Assembly (NCBI GenBank): GCA_942159475.1
Contig: OW804096.1
Coordinates: 12,759,871 to 12,823,870 of the forward strand
Length of the DNA: 64,000 nt
Direction of reading: 5' to 3'
From: Sthenelais limicola
Taxonomy: Eukaryota; Annelida; Polychaeta; Phyllodocida; Sigalionidae
Below the pieces are notes generated by a model that saw only the letters and a program-made list of their open reading frames with translations, searched no databases and was not told the origin of the DNA. Positions within the stretch are counted from its first letter, which is position 1. Each line of letters starts with the position of its first letter. Made by a program: the position numbers and the translations under genes. Positions 13,113-23,537 of this stretch are shown here, in pieces.

Positions 13113-13280
13113 CATAGGGCAGTTTACTTTGATGTATTTAATTATTACACGCCCGTGCTGTATGAGAGGTGCAATATATAGAGGGAATGAAACGAGTTGC
13201 TAGTAATTGAATATTTATTGGACGAGATTGGGCAGCAATCAAGTTTTAGCTGTTTTACAGTTTTAACTGGTTTTATTATG

Positions 13281-13519
13281 TGTGTCAGAATTTCAGAAAA
13301 TGTACAATTCAACTTCGCCAATCTTCTCAAATAACCCAAATTTCAGACGGAAATAAAGTTCAAAATACAGTTCAACCTAACCAAACAGATTGCTAGAATC
13401 AATGCAATGCTGAATATACTCGAATTTACCTAGTATTGACCAAATTGCGGCCTAATTTAGCTGAATTTACTAAATGTGTAGAGCTGCCAATTGTACATTT
13501 TCTGAAAATCTGACCCATA
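13281..13519 (-). mobile_element. Family A MITE, near-consensus
   Basis: Starts TGTGTCAGAATTTCAG and ends TGAAAATCTGACCCATA. It follows the long GA tract. Confidence 0.93.
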
Positions 13520-16500
13520 TATGCCCCTAGCATAGACAAATATTGATTATTAACCTTCGTTTTTGGTTTTGAATCATCATAAAGTATCTAAAAGCTAAAA
13601 GAAAACCCAATTCGAATTTTCATTGTACACAATTTTTTGTGATAGTTGATTATAGCTGGGATAGCATCAAACTAAAAAAAACTTGTTATTTGTAATTCCG
13701 ATGTATTTCCGGTTAGACTTTCTTTTTTTTCCGGCCCTGTTTAAGGTTCTGTCAAATGAAATGCATCATAAATTGACTTGGGCACTTACACATGTTCCAT
13801 ATTGCCACATGACAACCCCCCTATTGCACATCTGACAAATGGCTACCTTAGTGGACAGTGATGGCATCTTAAGCGTTGGGCCTCCTCCATCCCATGCCAC
13901 AGTGTCTAAATGTGGTACAAATGGCATGAATCATTGCTAATGGCAAGATGCTCTAGAATATTCTAATAAATGACTTGCATTAGGCCGCCATTTTGAATCC
14001 TGATCTGCAATGAATTGTGGGGAATATGGTGGTTGTCATGGTAATGAGGAAACATGAGAGATTCATCATGTGGATGGGTTGGTGGGGATGGCTGCCAAAT
14101 GATGGTGTTGTGTTTATATGTATCCGTAGCTGGGAGGTAGAATGCCTCTGTTTCTGTCAATGACCATTTATTCGTTCCTTTGTGTATAATAGATTTCTAG
14201 ACATTGAATCACATTAACTTTCAAAATCAATTATCATATTTCTCATCAATTCTTAAAACAGTCCATTATTTGGCAGATTAAAATATATTCTCAAAACTGA
14301 CGGAATAAAAGGGAAAGTGAGAGAAAAATTCACATACAGCTTATAATATTTATTCAAACGTAGATTATGACGTTCTTACGTTATTATATTGGTTAAATAA
14401 TATCATATGATTTAAATATTGATAGTGTATTCTTTATTTGTCAAATAATAATAATAAAAATAGATAGGATATTCAGGTCGTCCAATACATACCTCTTTAA
14501 AACATACATATTGCATTAATTAACAAATGTATTGCCACTTAATAATTCTGAAGGACAAATATTTCACAAATCTCTCTCATGATCGACCCTGCATCATTTG
14601 CCAAAAAACAACTTGTGCCTTACCCTTATATCTCTCTATCACCCCCCACTACTCCCACCCTCAGCCACTTTCTCCCAATGAATCCACCACTTGAACGCTC
14701 ATCTCCTATTAGGCATCTAATCCTTTACTCTGGATCAGTGACAATCCTGCCCCCATTGCTAACATGCTCCTCATGGGAGTGTTTATAACACTATAGAACT
14801 ATAACATTCCCCCTCGTATCTTCTCTATATATTAGACTGCTATCATCTTCATACTGTGCGTTATGAATGGCCATATGTCGTGAATAAGACACTAAACTGT
14901 GTACTCATACCCGCTTAACATCTCCTAAATGCCTTATTACATCGGACCTTACGGTGCTCTTATCATGTCTTATCATTGGTCCGGTTTGTGGTGCGATTGC
15001 TGGTGCGTTTCAATGCGTTATTACTTTGTCTATTTAGTCCAGTATAGTGTTTGTCCTAAGAGAAATTGGGCCTTAAGGTTTCTCAACGGATTTGGGTAAT
15101 ATTAGTACCCCTTATCAACATACTAAAGGTCTACACAAAACTAGGTATAACATAAACACTTATGATATATTATGAATTGTATTACTAAAGTTAAAATAGA
15201 AGATAGATAGACTTGGGTAAATAATTTAATATTGTATACAGTATAGATGTCAGAATCTTCCGAGAAAAGTAATTTACTGTGGTAATGTTAATTCCTGAAT
15301 TAGACCCATTTAAGCTAATAACAAAATACATAAGAAATGTTCACACGTGGAACAACAAAAGATCACAAAGAAACCTAGACGTACTTGCTAATCTCTTTGC
15401 CCTAATTACACCCCAGCCCAGCTAATGGACGAACACATTGTCACCCCTCTCCCCCATCCCTGAAAAAAAACTAGGAAAAATCAAGAAAAATCAAAAGAAA
15501 ATCGCCACCTGTGCCCTGGTAATTAATGATGACCTTTCCCAGGGTTGTATATTACCCCCTGGGGGGTACTTGGGGGTGTATCAGGGTTTTATGAAGAACG
15601 CCCTTACAACATACCCCCAGGCACCTGGGTGCAAATAATCTTCTTATTTGCACAAAGATCCATCTCAGGTTTCTATTTTTTCTTGAGCGCCAAGGTTTTG
15701 TTCAGTTTAGATGGAGGTAAACTTTCTTGTTTAGCCCCAGGGTAAGGATGTGTTTTCCTTAATTTAGGATTTGAAGGAATTATCACTCCGGAATAGGTGT
15801 AAACAGGAACATGAGAGGTATCGTTTGGGGCCTTGTGTCGGTGTTCTCTGACAGGTTCTTGGCAAAATGACTAGTCATAATATATGTCAATATATCAATT
15901 GTTTCTAAAACGGGTGATGGAGATATGTCAACCTTTAATGACAGCTGAATTCGAAATTCCTTGTGCTAGGTATTCACCCATGTAATAATGATTATTAACA
16001 AATCCACTAAAAATAATATTATAACTCATCTGATTAACAGAAAGTCACTATGAAATACTATGTCATAATAAATATACCCAGAAAAACCTTTTGGGCTAAC
16101 GGAACCAAAATCCGAAAGCTAAAATAAGAAAGGAAAAAGAGAGAAAACCAAAAGCAGATGGGGCACCCTCAGTAACCCTCACCCTCCATACCCACCATAC
16201 CTAAACAGGGCACAACCATACACCCCATGTATAAGGGTGATTAATAATCGGAGGGGTATTTAACTGCTAGATTAACACCCCCTTTATAAGGTCAAAGTGC
16301 TCCTAGCGGGGGTTAACAAAACTATCAGCGTCTCCTTACGTCACGTGACCCCCCTACGGGGGTTCCCTTTGAGATGAAGGGGCGGCAGACGCGCCTTTGA
16401 CACCTTATACTGACATGTTAGTAATAAGCATGTCACAATAGGTTTGTATACCTGTCACATTCTGATATTCAGTGACAGACACTGAAATCTGTGACAGCTG

Positions 16501-16799
16501 GGATTTGAGGCTTAAGCCTCTGTCTTCTTCCCTTTAAGACATAGATACTGGCGCCGGCGTTATCCCTCGGGCTGTTTTCCTTCTTCCTCTTTTTTCTGGA
16601 GAGATTCCAAAGATTATTGTTGTCATATGGAGGGTGGGTGGAGTGGGAACTTCGCATCTCTGAATGGGAAATTGGCTGAGGACCCAGTGGTATACCACCT
16701 TAGGGTGAATTGGGGAGCCATGATTCAACTCATAATTATTTAACACTGATGTAACTGCTCGTTAACCTGAATAAAAATGATTCAAGAAAAGAGAAAAAG

Positions 16800-16905
16800 A
16801 ATTGTACAAAATGATAATTTATAAGTGGCAGTTATACACATTTAGTAAATTCTGCTAAATTAAGTTGAGAAAATTATAAAGTCAGGCATATCTAGGTGTC
16901 TTTTG
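16800..16905 (+). mobile_element. Family A fragment
   Basis: Only the left third is recognisable: GGCAGTTATACACATTTAGT then AAATTCTGCTAAATTAAG. Confidence 0.5.
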
Positions 16906-17334
16906 AATTGCGGTGATTCCAAAAGTGGTCCCCCCCCCCCTCCCCCTCACACACGTCCCCTTCCACACAATTTCTACGTCTTACTCTAAAACCAGACAAA
17001 GGCCATGTGTGTGTGAGGGAGAGAAAGTTGTGTAGGGAGGAGTGAGAGGAGAGCCCCAGGGTTTATATATAAGTCTGTATTCTCCCCGGCAGTACTCCGA
17101 CAGTCAGCTTTAAGACCTGTCATGTCCCCTACTCCCCCTTAAGGTGACTGAGATATATGTCCCCATGGATACGGCATCTCATTCACTATCATTTTATATC
17201 CTATATGCATCATGAATTAAATATGTGAAGTTTATATAGCAGGTTTTATTACATGTTTAGTTATATAGCAGCATATATAGATATATATTTATATATAGAT
17301 AAAGGGAACGGTAGGAAGACCTAGGTGTAAATCC

Positions 17335-17440
17335 TAAAAGGTACCTAGAAACCTGTAGACCTGTTCATCATCGGAAAATTATTGTAAGATCACAGTGATG
17401 AATAAAAGATATTTCTATTCTATTCTATTCTATTCTATAG
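17335..17440 (+). repeat. Retroposon-like tail with (TTCTA)n
   Basis: GGTACCTAGAAACCTGTAGA precedes an ATAAAAGATATT block and five TATTC units. A related block lies inverted at 36046-36110 with (ATT)n. Confidence 0.5.
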
Positions 17441-17481
17441 TAGATTTTATAAAATTTATTATATGTTTGGATGAACGAAAA

Positions 17482-17692
17482 AGTCTATAGGCTCAGAGTT
17501 GAGAGAGAGTCCCTTCAAACTGAGGGAAACCCTCTTGCTTAAAACCGCCAAATGTCATCAAATTAAAATGCCGTTAGAATCCCATTGGGATGCCTTCTTC
17601 AGAACCAGGACATTCGTTAACGCAGTAGGCGTCCACTCACTGACATACCTTTCTTATTTGATCTGAGAGGCAGAAGATGTGAGCTTAGACTG
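17482..17692 (+). mobile_element. Family J MITE
   Basis: AGTCTATAGGCTCAGAGTTG at left, TGAGCTTAGACTGG at right; interior AGTAGGCGTCCACTCACTGA. Confidence 0.72.
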
Positions 17693-17732
17693 GGAAAATA
17701 GTATTCCGGAGTTATTTGTAATGAACATATGT

Positions 17733-17947
17733 ATGGTCGTCTGAAAGTGTACAATTCATCTGCACCAATCCTCATATAAAGGACCTCAATTGAAAATAGA
17801 AATGAGGTTCAAAATAAAATTCAACATAATCAAATGCATTCTTGTAATCAACACAATACCAAATATACCCATATATACCTAATAGTTCTCATTTTCCAGC
17901 CTAATTTAACGGAATTTACGAAATGTGCAAAGCTGCCGATCGTGTCC
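17733..17947 (-). mobile_element. Family A MITE, 3' truncated
   Basis: Contains GTACAATTCATCTGCACC, GTTCAAAATAAAATTCAAC and AAATGTGCAAAGCTGCCGAT; the last terminal repeat is lost. Confidence 0.8.
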
Positions 17948-18270
17948 AAATATAGTAGTTTGATTCTGTGTGGGTTTTTTTTATTAGAGAAATCTCTGTA
18001 CTTCAGCTACCCATATTTGCCGCGATGTCGAAATATGTAACACGATTAGATCAAATGTCTGAACTGCTTTTAACATATTACCACAGTGGGAAGGGACACC
18101 TTTGACAGTTTATTCGTCTCTACAGTGCCAATGTCTTTAGGCCCTGTTCCCCTATAGTAGACTGAGGTCTGGGCCCTTTTGCCTGGCTTTGAAATTTTGT
18201 AACTAGATTTTAACCTTTGAGGGCGAGGGGAAGAGTGTAAAGGGACGGCTCATGGACAAAGGTTTCAGAT

Positions 18271-18510
18271 ATGGGTCAGATTTACAGAAAATGTACAATT
18301 GGCAGCTGTACACATTTAGTAAATTCTGCTAAATTAGGCTGCAATTTGGTCAACATTAGGTGAATTTGAGTATATTTGGCATTGCATTGATTATAGTAAT
18401 CTGTTTGATTAGGTTGAACTGTATTTTGAACTTTATTTTCGTCTAAAATGTGGGTTTTTTGAGAGGATTTGGGAAGGTCAATTGTACATTTTCTGAAAAT
18501 GTGACCCATA
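18271..18510 (+). mobile_element. Family A MITE, near-consensus
   Basis: Both termini intact and flanked by TA on each side (..GATA-TGGGTC and GACCCA-TATA..). Confidence 0.95.
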
Positions 18511-18982
18511 TATACCCACAAGCCATATTTTTACATCGCTTCTAGATCACGTGTGGATAGAATACATATATTCATCTCAAACATTTACTTCTTAAATAAT
18601 ACAAGATGTTTGTTTTCCTTTTCTTTTTTCCTTTACTTTCCATAACCTTTCTAATATTATTGTGATCTCAGAGTCAGTCTGAGCTATAATTAACCCCTTC
18701 TTTTCCTTTTCTTGTTTCTTTCTATCTTTCTTTCTTTACCCCCTTACATCCCTGACGATAGGAAAGGAAAAGGAAAATAATGCCCTGCTTTAGAAATGTA
18801 AAACAAGAATGTGCCTAATTGCTCGAGGCTCAATAAGTTGTTATTGTTGATGACGAGAGATGACATGTTCAACTAATTAGTTTATGATTTTAACCCTGGC
18901 CATCCTACGCTAATCAACCTTAATTACAGTCTCTATTTCCCCCCTCCCCCCTTACCTGCCTGTCTGGTTTTAGTTGACGTGC

Positions 18983-19093
18983 TGACGTCAACCCGAGTTA
19001 CAATACATTCTATACAGTCTGACGTCAACCTGAGCTATAATACATCCCATACAGTTTGACGTCAACCTGAGCTACAATACATTCCATACAGTT
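18983..19093. repeat. Three 37-bp tandem units each starting TGACGTCA
   Basis: TGACGTCA begins at 18983, 19020 and 19057, an exact 37-bp period; units continue ACC(C/T)GAG(T/C)TA(C/T)AATACA. Confidence 0.9.
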
Positions 19094-19137
19094 TGATCAT
19101 GTTTATTAAAGTTGCAATCTCAGGTAACATCGGTCAA

Positions 19138-19379
19138 AGGGTGCATTGCACTGTACACGATAACATTGTAACATCAATTACTAGGGTTTAACATACAATG
19201 CATTTAAACTCATACATTTAAGCGAGGTAAGAGGTCTCTAAGAGGAGATTTCTCAGAGTTCTCTCAGACTAGACTCAGAAAATAATCGTATATAGTGCAA
19301 TGCAACTTTTGCTAAGAGGGAGTTACGAGGCCTCTAAGAGTGGTTTAACACAGAATCGTATATAGTGCAATGCACCCAT
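19138..19379. mobile_element. Family F-like element, ATGCACTATA variant
   Basis: GGGTGCATTGCACTGTACAC at left, CGTATATAGTGCAATGCACC at right; the interior AGAGGGAGTTACGAGGCCTC is shared with 45406-45652. Confidence 0.75.
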
Positions 19380-19748
19380 AGACTAAAGAGTCTTTACATT
19401 TTTTCCCCTTCTTCTCCTGCAGTTTTTGATGATAATGTTCATTAAACTATTTATTGATAAGCCACAGTACAATAATTCAAAATGGTTGGTGATTCTTTAA
19501 AAGTCTTAAAATAATTCATTTTGTTTTTGGAAATTCTTGGTCCCTATTCATACATTATTGTAAAATTTAGCTGATAACAGATTTAATTCATTACTGCAAT
19601 TTCATTTTAAACCATTACATACCTCAAGTCCATAGAACAGCACATATATTTACACATATCCCCATCTCCACTACAGCTATATATGCGCTAATATTTTATG
19701 TTTACCGTTCGGATGTAATTAATTCATATATGTAGGTGTGTTGTGTTT

Positions 19749-19985
19749 GGGTGATGTTGCGAGAAAATGTACAATTCAGCTTCACCAATCCTCTCAAATA
19801 ACCCAAATTTCAGACGAAAATAAAGTTCAAATACAGTTCAACCTAACCAAACAGATTGCTAGAATCAATGCAATGCCGAATATACTCGAATTTACCAAGT
19901 ATTGACCATTGTCCCGCCTCATTTTGCAGAATTTAATAAATGTGTACATCTGCCTATTGTACATTTCCTGAAAATCTTACCCATA
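19749..19985 (-). mobile_element. Family A MITE inside a 45-bp direct duplication
   Basis: Internal sequence is near-consensus; the left terminus is damaged (GGGTGATGTTGCGAGAAAAT). The flanking segment beginning ATGCGCTAATATTTTATG occurs at 19686 and again at 19985. Confidence 0.88.
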
Positions 19986-20253
19986 TGCGCTAATATTTTA
20001 TGTTTACCGTTCGGATGTAATTAATTCAGCTGTTGTATCAGCATGGGCATTTGTTGCTGATGTTAGTATCCCCCTGTCACTTCAGATGAATATGTACGCC
20101 TGGGTAAGAATGGGCAAACAGATGTGACATTTTAAAATATTAGTGACTTGTCCCAATCATTTACTCTCACTATATCCAGCTATTCCTCACGGAGTTGGTT
20201 GTAGAGTTGCTCATAGAGGTGCTCATGTAGGTGCTCGTAGTGTTTGTTTTATA

Positions 20254-20738
20254 TGGGTCAGGTCGTCAGAATAGGTGCAATTGGCAACTATATACATTAT
20301 TTTAGTTAATTAGGCTAAATTAGGCTAAAAAAAAAGATGAATACCGAGTATATCTGAGTATATTTGGTTTTGTGTTGGTTTAATATATGTGTTCTGCTAT
20401 GTTAAACTGTGTTTTGAACCTTGGTTTTGTCTTAAATCTAGGTTATTTGAGATTATTGAAGGTGAATTGTACATTGTTTATGTCGGAGGTGATCCACCAT
20501 TCTAATAACATCAGCAATAAACGAGCTTGTTTTAATGATCTATGAAAACTAAATGCATGATTGGAAAGATGGGGACTTGTGTCATGGAAACATGTATAAC
20601 ACATGGATAGTGACATTAGAACATTGATAAATAGTCCATGCATAGTCCATGATAGATTTTAATTCAATGCGAATCAAGATTCAAATTTGAGAGGAATGGT
20701 GAAGACCACTTGCACATTTTCTGATGACCTCACCCATA
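20254..20738 (+). mobile_element. Family A MITE interrupted by a B2-type sequence
   Basis: Starts TGGGTCAGGTCGTCAGAAT; the right half breaks near 20485, resumes near 20687 (TTTGAGAGGAATGGTGAAG) and ends TGACCTCACCCATA. The inserted ~200 bp matches 21115-21300. Confidence 0.75.
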
Positions 20739-20969
20739 TGTTAATAAACCTATAGAACTGTCATATGGAATACGAGCACTTCATTGTATTCTCGGTAGTG
20801 CTTATAGTAACTGTACAGTGGTCTGTCCGGACTAATAGATGTGGAGACTGCTATGTTGGTTTGGCATTTAGTTACTTGGTCCCTGGGTTGTAAGGTCTGC
20901 CATCTTGTTTCATACTAATACCCTATATTACACAACATATCCATGGTCAGGCCGTGAGAAAATGTACAA

Positions 20970-21315
20970 TAGGGGAGTTGCATGTCTCACTGCGCATGTC
21001 TACTGCAGTGCATGCTGGGATGGATTTTGATGAAATCTGACATACAAATATTTGGCAATATTTTATCGAAAATTGCAAGAATGTTTTCACCAATATTATT
21101 GCTTGTATAAATCATCTATGAAAACCAAATGCATGATGGGAAAGATGGTGGCTTGTGTTATGGAAACATGTATAACACATGGGTATTGGCATTAGAACAT
21201 TGATAAATAGTCCATGCTGAATATGACATGTTTTCTATAGATTTTAGACTGTACCATTAGTCCCATAATTCCATGCGAATCACGATTCAAAATGGTGGCC
21301 ATGCAACTCCCCTAT
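20970..21315. mobile_element. Family B2 foldback element nested in a family A copy
   Basis: Terminal inverted repeat ATAGGGGAGTTGCATG at the left and CATGCAACTCCCCTAT at the right. The interior includes ATCGAAAATTGCAAGAATGT, also present at 4985-5010, and a block shared with 20505-20650. Related sequence near 53590-53670 lies on the other strand. Confidence 0.75.
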
Positions 21316-21816
21316 TCGCCTTTACCAATCCTCTCAAATAACCTAGATTTAAGAAAAAAGTAAGGTTCACAACACAGTTCAACAAAGCAGAGCAGATATA
21401 TTTAGACTAGGCAAAATCCACCTAAACATCACTCTTAATACTCCTAGGAGCATTTTTGAGTACAAAGATGCATCAGCACTTTTCTGGCTAATTTGGGTGT
21501 GCTGAACACGAAAATCACTGTTGCCAAGCTGAAATCTGACTCCTTCCTTGTCAAAAAAAAAAAAAAATGGCTACCATTTTTTTAGAAAAATCATAAAACA
21601 CAGATATAGTCATGCGATACCTCAAAATGATGGAAATTGAGAGGACAATCCATTTTACACACTTACCTGGATGTCACAGCAATGTGGTTACCATGACAAC
21701 CAAATATCCACACATAATATGTGTTTTTCACTCATTTTTGAGAAAAATCATAAAAAACCCCACATATATGGTCATGTGATACCTCAAAATGGTGAATATG
21801 TCTTGTTGAGGAGTGG

Positions 21817-21862
21817 CGAGGTCCTGCCTACATGGCCGGTGAACCATGTAGGCAGGACCTCG
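21817..21862. repeat. Perfect hairpin: 19-bp arms, 8-nt loop
   Basis: Arm CGAGGTCCTGCCTACATGG at 21817-21835 and its exact reverse complement at 21844-21862, loop CCGGTGAA. It lies in the second insertion of the split family A copy. Confidence 0.9.
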
Positions 21863-22325
21863 TCATTCCTCTCCACCTACAGAACCAGCACAAACCATCG
21901 CAAGGCTTGCCGCAGAGCTTACCGCAGCCAGTGGAGACTTTTATTTCTTCACAATTTACTAGATGTGTAGAGCTGCCGATTGGTGATTTTCCGACACCTT
22001 GACCCAGATGAATGTATTAAACTGGTTCAGTATTTCTATGAGCCAGAGAATCAAAATAATATACATTCCATGACATGAGCTATAGACCGTGAACCTAACC
22101 TAGAGCTATGATATGCCATGAGAGAATTTCTCCAGCTATAGATGAATGCAGTAAATATGTCCATTTTTGGTTTATAGCATCTCGGATTCCGACTGCATGA
22201 AACAATGCTGAACTGCAAGTTGATTGTGCAGTATATTTACTTTTGTCAGGAACCCATATAACACTCAAGAGCAAGGTCGAACTTTGACTGAAAAAACTTC
22301 TCAAAATCCGTTCTACGATAAATAT

Positions 22326-22564
22326 ATGGGTCAGATTTTCAGAAAATGTGCAATTGGCAGCACTACGCATTTAGAAAATTCTGCTAAAAGAGGCTGAAAA
22401 ATGATGAATGCCGCGTATATCTGAGTACATCTGGTATCGCATTGATTTAAAGCATCAGTTTTGTTATGTTAAACTGCATTTTGAAGCTCGTTTCTGTCTT
22501 AAATATGGGTTATTTGAGAGGATTGGTGAAGACGAATTGTACATTTTCTGAAAATATGACCCAT
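22326..22564 (+). mobile_element. Family A MITE
   Basis: Both termini intact, flanked by TA. Internal sequence carries several family-unlike changes (GGCAGCACTACGCATTTAG). Confidence 0.92.
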
Positions 22565-22792
22565 ATTTCAAAACATCCAAAAACAATAATGAGTGAGAGG
22601 TTGTTGCCAGTGCAAACCTATACTAAAAAAAATACCACACACTCTTCCCACCCCCTCCCGCTAAATGCTTTATAGTCCAGTAGAGGAATTCTTGATGAAT
22701 GAGAAAGACATCAATTGAAACCCCCTTATTAATGGCTGGACCGCCTTTTGTACAGGGGGCATACCTCCCTAAAAGGAAGGCCTCTGAGGAAT

Positions 22793-22809
22793 GCTGTTGC
22801 CTAGCAACA
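22793..22809. promoter_or_regulatory. X-box-like palindrome
   Basis: CTGTTGCCTAGCAACAG is a perfect palindrome around one central base and resembles an RFX-type X box; a related GTTGCATAGCAAC is at 28630. Role unknown. Confidence 0.3.
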
Positions 22810-22992
22810 GGAAGGGCCTTTTGCATGGCTAGGATGGGGCCTTGGTGTGCAAGAGGGCCATACATAAAACACCTGAGATGGAGGTAAATTAAAAGCCCTC
22901 ACTACTTCGTGCTCGCGCTCTCTCATGCTGTCCACGCGTGTAGTATTCATGCTATAGTATGGATGGTGATCATGACCATATGGGCCTGCGTT

Positions 22993-23066
22993 GAAGACAA
23001 TGTACAATCGCCAGCTCTACACATTTAGTCAATTCGGATAAAACTAAATGTGTTTAGATAAACTGA
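22993..23066 (+). mobile_element. Family A fragment
   Basis: AATGTACAATCGCCAGCTCT then ACACATTTAGTCAATTC; it breaks off after about 75 bp, some 380 bp before the first gene A exon. Confidence 0.6.
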
Positions 23067-23447
23067 ATATAAACAAACACAAATCAATTATGGTCGCAGT
23101 GGAAATCCTAGCGACCATGTAGGCCGCCAAAAACGAATAGAATAAAACGAATAGAATATTCTAGACCATTTATCATCCAGATATCAATCCATCACACAGC
23201 GTTCAGTTGTTATACGGTAGTTCCATTTGGTTGATTATGATAGTCACGTGACCAATACGAACAATGCTGATTGGCTGATGAACTATTGTGAAAGCTTTAT
23301 TTGAAGTCACATGACAACTTGAAAATACTGAATATTCAGATGCTCTAACATGTTTTACAAAACACATGTAGGCCCTAATAAGTCTAAAATCGTTATTATT
23401 ATGTTCTATCATGAAAACTAATTAGAAATTTAATTTATATTTTCCAG

Positions 23448-23537
23448 GGTCAGGAGTTCGCCGACCAATACCTACTGGAGTACCAGCGAGAAAATGACGG
23501 ACCCTGGATAAGATTCCGGAACCGGAGAGGGAGAGAG
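23448..23537 (+). CDS. Ddr: Gene A exon: discoidin domain segment (residues 1-30 in window)
   Basis: Acceptor TTTTCCAG precedes 23448 and donor GTAAGATT follows 23537; 90 nt, phase 0 at both ends. It reads [17 protein letters not shown] then [13 protein letters not shown], which matches the DDR stretch of the form G-x-EFA..Y..(Y)S(R)D..W..WRN..G. The Glu of GQEFA aligns with a glutamate in the collagen-binding surface of human DDR2; that correspondence is from memory of the family. The preceding exon should end near a TQGR motif and was not found upstream in this window. Confidence 0.93.

Larger units (their letters stand above)
20944..22007 (-). mobile_element. Family A MITE split by two insertions
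   Basis: The left end reaches GTACAAT (20970) and continues at ATTCGCC (about 21315) after a foldback element. The middle breaks again near 21405 and the right end resumes near 21954 with TTACTAGATGTGTAGAGCTG. Confidence 0.75.
1..23447. other. Region with no recognised exon: far 5' intron of gene A or intergenic DNA
   Basis: I looked on both strands for the expected upstream DDR pieces (signal peptide, a GMxxGxIPD-type discoidin start, an AWCP motif, a TQGR motif) and found none. The contents are family A, F and J transposon copies, retroposon tails, and long CT- or GA-rich tracts. Open frames here are short and come from repeats. Stretches 4500-5900, 7800-9050, 9060-12100, 13520-16800 and 22570-23440 show nothing recognisable beyond the items listed separately. 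Confidence 0.6.

Noticed and set aside
12115..13115. Long open frames (Arg/Glu-rich on +, Ser/Leu-rich on -) up to 315 codons
   Set aside because: They arise from a GA/CT simple repeat and a 24-bp minisatellite; no domain, and composition explains the lack of stops.
22466..22675. Small recurring peptides containing LVKxNCTFS at many positions
   Set aside because: All fall on family A MITE copies; they are translations of the right half of the element, not a gene family.
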